Source of the DNA: Clostridia bacterium | GTDB lineage: Bacteria > Bacillota > Clostridia > Oscillospirales > Acutalibacteraceae | Reading direction: 5' to 3' | NCBI GenBank assembly: GCA_017623575.1 | Contig: JAGAOS010000040.1 | Location: 1 to 36,494 of the forward strand | Length of the DNA: 36,494 nucleotides | Shown here: positions 32,008 to 36,494 of the stretch, piece by piece | Layout: each line of letters opens with the position of its first letter | Position numbering within the stretch: position 1 is the first letter of the stretch | Position numbers and translations under genes: made by a program | Notes under the pieces: model-generated | The model's input: only the letters and a program-made list of their open reading frames with translations | Databases searched by the model: none | What the model was told of the DNA's origin: nothing

Positions 32008-34941
32008 TTAAAAGAAAAGACCAAATTCTACAAAGCAGTAGGAATCTACCCAATCTTTATTTTCTCCGCCTACCCAAAGGGGCGAATTATGGAAGAAGTT
32101 TGGCGGCGCTACCCAGTAGGATTCACCCTCTGCCAGATGGAAGGGACCTAACAGATTGCGAAGATTACCTGTTACGGTTATTTCAATTTCATTTTCGCCC
32201 GCCTTTAAAAGTCCGCTTAAATCAAGGGTATAGGGCTGCCACATAACCTTGCCTGCATCTACTCCGTTTACCTTCACCTTGGTAACGGTGGAGCAAAGGT
32301 CGGCAAAGCGTATAGAACGGTTTTGAGTTTCCTCAGCCGTTAAATTAAGGGTCTTTTTAAAGGTCATACTGCCCGCAAAGAAGGGATAGCCCTGCTTTGC
32401 AATATTGCCCGTAGTTACGGTTTTGGGCGCAGAGGTAATGTAAAATCCACCGTCTACTTTTAATGCGCGTCTATCCAAAGCCTCAAAGGTACTATCGGTT
32501 TTAACACCAAAATCACCCACAATATAAACCGACTCAATCTCCATATCATAGGTGAGCTTGTTCTTCTCAGATTCAAAAATCAAAGCGTTGCGCATATTTT
32601 CATAAACTGCCTCGCTCTGCACAAATTCGCAGGAAAGCTTAACCTCATTTTTGCCCGCTTTAACATATTTGCGAATATCAATAAGGCGAAAAGCGGGGTC
32701 GTGGCAGAAGCCAAGGTCGGTTTTTGTAATTTTCTCTCCGTTTACAAAAATGTTAAAGATCTCGGGGGTTTCTACCATAAGTCGACAATTTTCAAAGCCG
32801 TTATCACGAACCTCAAAATTAAATACAACCTCGGCATTTACCTTTTTACCGTATGCGCATAAAATCTCCTGAACATCACTTACGGGGATGTTTTTAGCCT
32901 TTTGCTCACCGTTTACATACAGGTCGCAGTAGTCTAAGGTAAGGGCGTTGTTATCGGCTGAGGCAATCTGCCATTCACCATTTAAAGTTAAGGGTGTAAG
33001 CTCCTTTGCCTCAATAGCGGCAGATTTTTCGCGGTCATCACCATATACAAACACTATTAATGAGCCGCGCTTTGCAAGACATCCGTTAAAAATCAGCTCA
33101 TCACCTTTGTTTTCAAAGCAAAGGGGTTTGGTTTCGCCTGTTTCGGCATTAAAGATGCATCCGCTTTTGCCCTTAACTGTTGCCGAAAATTCAATCTCTT
33201 CATTATTGGGGTTTACAAGATAGTGCATTGTCATATTATCATCGGTAAAGCCGCGCACCAAAGAAAGCACTGTTTTTTGGTCTTTGCCCACATAATCAAG
33301 CTTGATTTTTCTTAAATTAAGGGGTACAAAATCGGCTACACATTGAAGCTTTACTATGGGGTAAGAGCCAAATACTGTCTGCCATTCATTGGTAGGCTCA
33401 CCATCAATAAGTGTGGGAAGCTTTTCAGTAAATATTACGGTACCGCCCTCATTTTCAAACTTCTTTAAAAGCTCAAAGGTGGCTCTGCCAAAGCAATCTG
33501 CAGGGGGAACAATAACCGCCTTATAGCTTTGGGTGCCTATTTTAAACACGCCGTTTTCTACACTTCCGTGTCGTTCAATAAGCTTATTATCACCTAAATG
33601 ATACTGAATTTGCGCTCTTTCAAGATTTTCCATAACCGCTTTAAGGTCGTTGCTTAGTTTATCGGTCAGGGGGCGAGCCTTGGGGTCATTGTCATTATAG
33701 GCAACCCAGCCGCTTTCAATACTGTGAAGCAGTAAAACATTATAATCTACCTCACCCTCTGCAATAAGCATACCAATACGGCTTACCATATCGTTAAAGG
33801 TGCGGTAGTCCTTCCACCAGGGCTGATGACGGTAAAGGGATGCAGGGTAATCTCTTTTGCGGATACCACGCAGACTGTATCCCTCCAAATGCTGACAGAG
33901 GTAGTTTATTCCCCTTGCCATCTGAGGTTCATAAATCCAGCGAAGCTCCTCAAAGCTTACATTCCAACCGCAAAGGGCAAAGGTTTCAGAAAGAATTTGC
34001 TTTTTGCCAAGCTGATTACAAGCCGATGTAACCTGCATAACGGTAGCAATATCGGCAGGGATTCTGCCGAGATGGTCCATACCCGGTATATCCATAAACT
34101 CATAGTTAGGCATAGCGCTACCACTGCATTGCGCGTGGAACCAAAAATCCTCCTCACAGGTCATATGACCTGTATAAAGCTGATTATGCTCCTTGCACCA
34201 GGCATAAATCTGCTCATTAAAGGCGGCGGTAAAAAGATCACGAACCAGCTTCCAATAGCGATAACGCACTGCGGCACAGCCCTCTATATCGCAAAAAAGG
34301 GCGGGCAGATTTGAAAGCAGACTGTCGCCGTAGGCTTTTTTATACTCCTCATCCAGTATAAATGACCAAGGGTAGCCATTGCGCGAAACCTGAGGCTCGT
34401 CGGTAAAAAATCCTACCATACCGCCAAGGCTTGTGCCTAAATTATCTATGTATTTTTCGTGGGTGCTTTTTAAAAATTCGGCAATAACCGCCTTGTTCAT
34501 AACATCCACATAAAAGGGGTTTACATCATAATAAAAATGATAATTTTTGCCCTCTACTTCCATATTAGCAATGGTTCTGTCGGTGATTTTGGGAGCAGCG
34601 GTTACCTCACAACGAAGATATTTTTGCTGATATTCTACACCTTTACCGTTTACGGCGCCCTGACCAAAGCCACTGGGCCAGCCGTTTTCATCATAGCCCC
34701 AAGCAAGCATACCCTTTTCGTTTGCTTTTTGGCTTGCCGCTTTTATATTATCAAACCAATCATCCTTTAAATATTCGGTTTGCAGACCACCGCGGGCATG
34801 CATAAAAAATCCGCCAAGACCTGCTTTTTCCATTAGTTCAACCTGCTCGGTAGTGGAGTCAACAGTAAGCCTTTCGTTCCAGGACCAGAATGGCGCAGGA
34901 CGGTATTTTTTAGGTGGATTTTTAAGAAATTCCTTATTCAC
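32008..34941 (-). CDS. GH106-related glycoside hydrolase (putative alpha-L-rhamnosidase)
   Basis: A 977-residue protein without a signal peptide. The N-terminal block RPAPFWSWNERL followed by AGLGGFFMHARGGLQTEYL is that of the GH106-related family (Glyco_hydro_106), and FFTDEPQ near 210 would hold catalytic acids in the barrel. A middle part (about 480-650) resembles the barrel-associated domains of such enzymes. The C-terminus (about 690-970) contains GH2-like sugar-binding sandwich modules (NPWQPYTLDL-type and GENEIEITVTGNLRNLLGP). The characterised GH106 enzymes are rhamnosidases; rhaB across the terminator supports this, but the specificity is inferred. The start is GTG at 34941, eight bases after AAAGGAAG. 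It follows the retron RT by 38 bases on the same strand. Confidence 0.82.
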   Translation of the reverse strand: MNKEFLKNPPKKYRPAPFWSWNERLTVDSTTEQVELMEKAGLGGFFMHARGGLQTEYLKDDWFDNIKAASQKANEKGMLAWGYDENGWPSGFGQGAVNGKGVEYQQKYLRCEVTAAPKITDRTIANMEVEGKNYHFYYDVNPFYVDVMNKAVIAEFLKSTHEKYIDNLGTSLGGMVGFFTDEPQVSRNGYPWSFILDEEYKKAYGDSLLSNLPALFCDIEGCAAVRYRYWKLVRDLFTAAFNEQIYAWCKEHNQLYTGHMTCEEDFWFHAQCSGSAMPNYEFMDIPGMDHLGRIPADIATVMQVTSACNQLGKKQILSETFALCGWNVSFEELRWIYEPQMARGINYLCQHLEGYSLRGIRKRDYPASLYRHQPWWKDYRTFNDMVSRIGMLIAEGEVDYNVLLLHSIESGWVAYNDNDPKARPLTDKLSNDLKAVMENLERAQIQYHLGDNKLIERHGSVENGVFKIGTQSYKAVIVPPADCFGRATFELLKKFENEGGTVIFTEKLPTLIDGEPTNEWQTVFGSYPIVKLQCVADFVPLNLRKIKLDYVGKDQKTVLSLVRGFTDDNMTMHYLVNPNNEEIEFSATVKGKSGCIFNAETGETKPLCFENKGDELIFNGCLAKRGSLIVFVYGDDREKSAAIEAKELTPLTLNGEWQIASADNNALTLDYCDLYVNGEQKAKNIPVSDVQEILCAYGKKVNAEVVFNFEVRDNGFENCRLMVETPEIFNIFVNGEKITKTDLGFCHDPAFRLIDIRKYVKAGKNEVKLSCEFVQSEAVYENMRNALIFESEKNKLTYDMEIESVYIVGDFGVKTDSTFEALDRRALKVDGGFYITSAPKTVTTGNIAKQGYPFFAGSMTFKKTLNLTAEETQNRSIRFADLCSTVTKVKVNGVDAGKVMWQPYTLDLSGLLKAGENEIEITVTGNLRNLLGPFHLAEGESYWVAPPNFFHNSPLWVGGENKDWVDSYCFVEFGLFF

Positions 34942-34979
34942 AATAACACTTCCTTTAAAAATGCTTTTTATTATTTAAA

Positions 34980-36047
34980 TTATTCTAATTCATCACGCAT
35001 CAGTATTAAAATGCCTTTTGCTTTTTTAAAATAATTGTTACCCTCGCCCTTTTCAACCGAAAGCAGATAATTTATTTTACCAATAAGTACATTTAGCATA
35101 TGGGTAGCGATCGCATTTACATCATCGCCTAAAAAGCCGTTAGTTTCATAGACAAGGCTGCTTTTTACTCCGAACTTTAAAACATAATAAATCTTTTGGC
35201 GAAGCTCACGCTTGTACTCCCTTGAAACGGTAAGCTTTTGGTTTACCGTAATGCCCGTAACACTCTGACGGGAGGCGCTTGTAACAAAGCGGGTTTTATT
35301 TTCATTTACCTCAAAATTCATATTATACAGCATTTTTTTAACCTTAACATAAAGGTGGTATAGCGGCTTATCTGAAGAAAAGGTAAGATCGTCACAATAG
35401 CGGGTGTAGCTGATTCCGCGCTCTTCACACCAATTACCAATATTATTATCAAAATTTTTCATAACTATGTTAGAAATAGCGGGGGAAGTGGGTGCGCCCT
35501 GCGGCAGAGAATCGCTACGGCAACAAAGATTTGTTAAAATAACACCTATATGCTTTGGAAAATACCTTGTATTAAAGGCGGCGCTGTAGACCTGCTCAAA
35601 GGATATACTATCAAAAAAATCGGTTATATCCATTTTTAAAAGATATTTTTTGCCAATATGCGGGTTTGCGTTATCTACTATACTCACCTTTGGTTTATAG
35701 GCGGTAGCATATTTGGAAACAGGAAGCTTCATAAGAATATTGCGTAAAATTATTGATTGACATCTTTTAAGAACACAATAGGGGGAATATAACTGCCGCT
35801 CGCCGCCGTTTTTCTTTTTTATGGTGTGGGAATGATATAAAGAATCACAACCCTTGCGAACCATACGGAACATAACACCTAAGGGAATATCTAAAAAACC
35901 GGCAAGCTGAAGTGAATCATAAATAAAAGGCAGATTATTTAAGGTTCTGAAGTTTTCTACCATTTCCAAAGCCTCAGACAAGCCGAATTTTTTTATAAAA
36001 TTTGTGTCTTCGGCACCAAACATAATATGGTTTTTAACTATTTTCAT
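34980..36047 (-). CDS. ret: Retron reverse transcriptase
   Basis: A 355-residue retron-type reverse transcriptase that would make msDNA from the adjacent ncRNA. The motifs in order are: KKKNGGERQLYSP near 77-89, NAxxH at 126-130 (retron region X), a first catalytic Asp140 (KMDITDFFDSI), LPQGAPTSP at 181-189, the YCDD catalytic box at 217-220, and VTG at 263-265 (retron region Y). There is no maturase or endonuclease domain as in group II introns and no extra fused domain. The start is the ATG at 36047 after AAGGAGG (36054-36060); an in-frame ATG at 36098 lies before that site and inside the ncRNA region. No effector gene follows; the next gene is a glycosidase 38 bases away. Confidence 0.95.
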   Translation of the reverse strand: MKIVKNHIMFGAEDTNFIKKFGLSEALEMVENFRTLNNLPFIYDSLQLAGFLDIPLGVMFRMVRKGCDSLYHSHTIKKKNGGERQLYSPYCVLKRCQSIILRNILMKLPVSKYATAYKPKVSIVDNANPHIGKKYLLKMDITDFFDSISFEQVYSAAFNTRYFPKHIGVILTNLCCRSDSLPQGAPTSPAISNIVMKNFDNNIGNWCEERGISYTRYCDDLTFSSDKPLYHLYVKVKKMLYNMNFEVNENKTRFVTSASRQSVTGITVNQKLTVSREYKRELRQKIYYVLKFGVKSSLVYETNGFLGDDVNAIATHMLNVLIGKINYLLSVEKGEGNNYFKKAKGILILMRDELE

Positions 36048-36073
36048 AACTGCCTCCTTAAAATTAGATAAAA

Positions 36074-36281
36074 AAATCTTCCTGCAGTACAAAATCACAT
36101 AAGAAAGCGTTAGCGAATTTATAGGTCATGAAGTGACCATTTATTCGCTATAAGCGGTCTTATGAAAAGCCAATACGGGTGGCGTAACACGCAGACCGTA
36201 TTGGTAATTCCCTTTAAAACACAGGAACGGCGACTCGCCGCCCATTCTTAAAATAAGATGTACGCTACTGCAAGAAGATTT
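36074..36281 (-). ncRNA. Retron ncRNA (msr-msd), template and primer for msDNA
   Basis: Read on the minus strand. The a1 arm (36266-36281) and a2 arm (36074-36089) pair over 16 bases with one G-U. Just after a1 the AGC context puts the branching guanosine at 36265. The msr part has hairpins TCTTA/TAAGA with a TTT loop (36246-36258) and CGGCG/CGCCG (36228-36240). The msd part has a nine-pair hairpin (36196-36204 with 36170-36178) with an inner GCGT/ACGC helix, and a long second hairpin (36159-36164 with 36098-36103, then 36143-36150 with 36111-36118, then 36134-36138 with 36124-36128). The order msr, msd, RT is the standard one. Exact msDNA ends need experiment; they are expected near 36090 and 36205. 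Confidence 0.88.
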
Positions 36282-36293
36282 ATTTGTGCATAT

Positions 36294-36322
36294 ATTCTAA
36301 CACAAAGACTTTAGTTTTTCAA
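36294..36322 (-). promoter_or_regulatory. Retron promoter
   Basis: On the minus strand TTGAAA (36317-36322) and TAGAAT (36294-36299) are 17 bases apart. The predicted start near 36287 is about six bases before the a1 arm, the position expected for a retron ncRNA. Confidence 0.78.
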
Positions 36323-36426
36323 CTAATTTTAAAAGTTTTTTATTTGATGTTATGCTTAAATGAAAAAGTGAAGTTAGGGTAAATAGCTTAAGTGTACTTC
36401 AAAAAATCAAATAAGCGGAATTTTGT

Positions 36427-36460
36427 GGCTTTTAAGGAGTGTGCACTACTCCTCAAAGCC
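36427..36460. repeat. Imperfect inverted repeat upstream of the retron
   Basis: GGCTTT (36427-36432) pairs with AAAGCC (36455-36460), and GGAGT (36436-36440) with ACTCC (36448-36452), around a loop containing GTGCAC. One base is bulged and one pair is G-U if read on the minus strand, where the stem is more stable. There is no T-run on either side, so it is not a clear terminator. The rest of 36323-36494 is A+T-rich with no ORF that I can support. Confidence 0.5.
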
Positions 36461-36494
36461 GAAATTTAATATATTTCACTGTCGTTTAGGCATA

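Noticed and set aside
34980-36047. Reverse transcriptase as part of a group II intron or a diversity-generating retroelement
   Set aside because: No maturase or endonuclease domain and no intron domain V-like hairpin were seen, and no template/variable repeat pair. NAxxH, VTG and the msr-msd structure fit a retron.
36047-36098. Upstream ATG at 36098 as the RT start
   Set aside because: It lies in the msd/a2 part of the ncRNA and before the AAGGAGG at 36054-36060 that serves the ATG at 36047.
36301-36330. TTAGTT/AACTAA hairpin followed by TTTT as a plus-strand terminator
   Set aside because: The stem has only six A+T-rich pairs and overlaps the retron -35 box; there is no plus-strand gene ahead of it.
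1-36494. CRISPR array, tRNA or rRNA genes
   Set aside because: No regularly spaced direct repeats were seen on reading, and no tRNA or rRNA sequence was recognised; a covariance-model scan would be needed to exclude small RNAs fully.

Overview
The window looks like chromosome from an anaerobic, endospore-lineage Firmicute, most likely class Clostridia and possibly a gut Oscillospiraceae/Ruminococcaceae-type genome. This is inferred from low to moderate GC, strong AGGAGG ribosome binding sites, sigma-A promoters, a type III glutamine synthetase, a TepA/SpoIIIE pair, and many cytoplasmic glycoside hydrolases typical of gut plant- or host-glycan users. No rRNA, tRNA, IS element or CRISPR array was seen.

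Layout. 1-2058: the cut 5' end of a membrane protein gene (minus), then a sigma factor with a membrane-anchored partner. 2121-5579: a phosphatidylethanolamine operon (PAP2 phosphatase, flippase-like protein, pssA, psd). 5594-9421: a GHL6-type glycosidase divergent from an AraC regulator and an MBL-fold hydrolase. 9462-11748: glnN with a strong promoter and a structured leader. 11800-15307: a five-gene restriction-modification operon on the minus strand, containing a DpnII-family endonuclease, a Dam-type methylase with an N-terminal HTH, a second methylase, a second PD-(D/E)XK nuclease and a 59-residue zinc-ribbon protein. 15331-19273: a sugar operon with a ROK kinase/allulose-6-phosphate epimerase fusion and a GH92 mannosidase. 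19311-20006: sfsA. 20075-23710: a YtrA-type regulator, ABC ATPase, permease and small membrane protein, behind a promoter with a perfect operator palindrome. 23763-30141: tepA, spoIIIE/ftsK, a YgiQ radical SAM protein, a ComEC-like MBL protein and a DUF3006 protein. 30146-34941: a DUF378 protein, rhamnulokinase, and a GH106-related rhamnosidase-like enzyme. 34980-36322: a retron.

The most notable system is the retron at the right edge. Its reverse transcriptase carries the retron hallmarks NAxxH, YxDD and VTG. Directly upstream lies a 208-nt region with every expected element: a TTGAAA-17-TAGAAT promoter, a 16-bp a1/a2 inverted repeat, the AGC branching-guanosine context, two short msr hairpins and two long msd hairpins. 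No recognisable effector gene is present inside the window. The second notable locus is the compound DpnII-type operon, and the third is the kinase-epimerase fusion.
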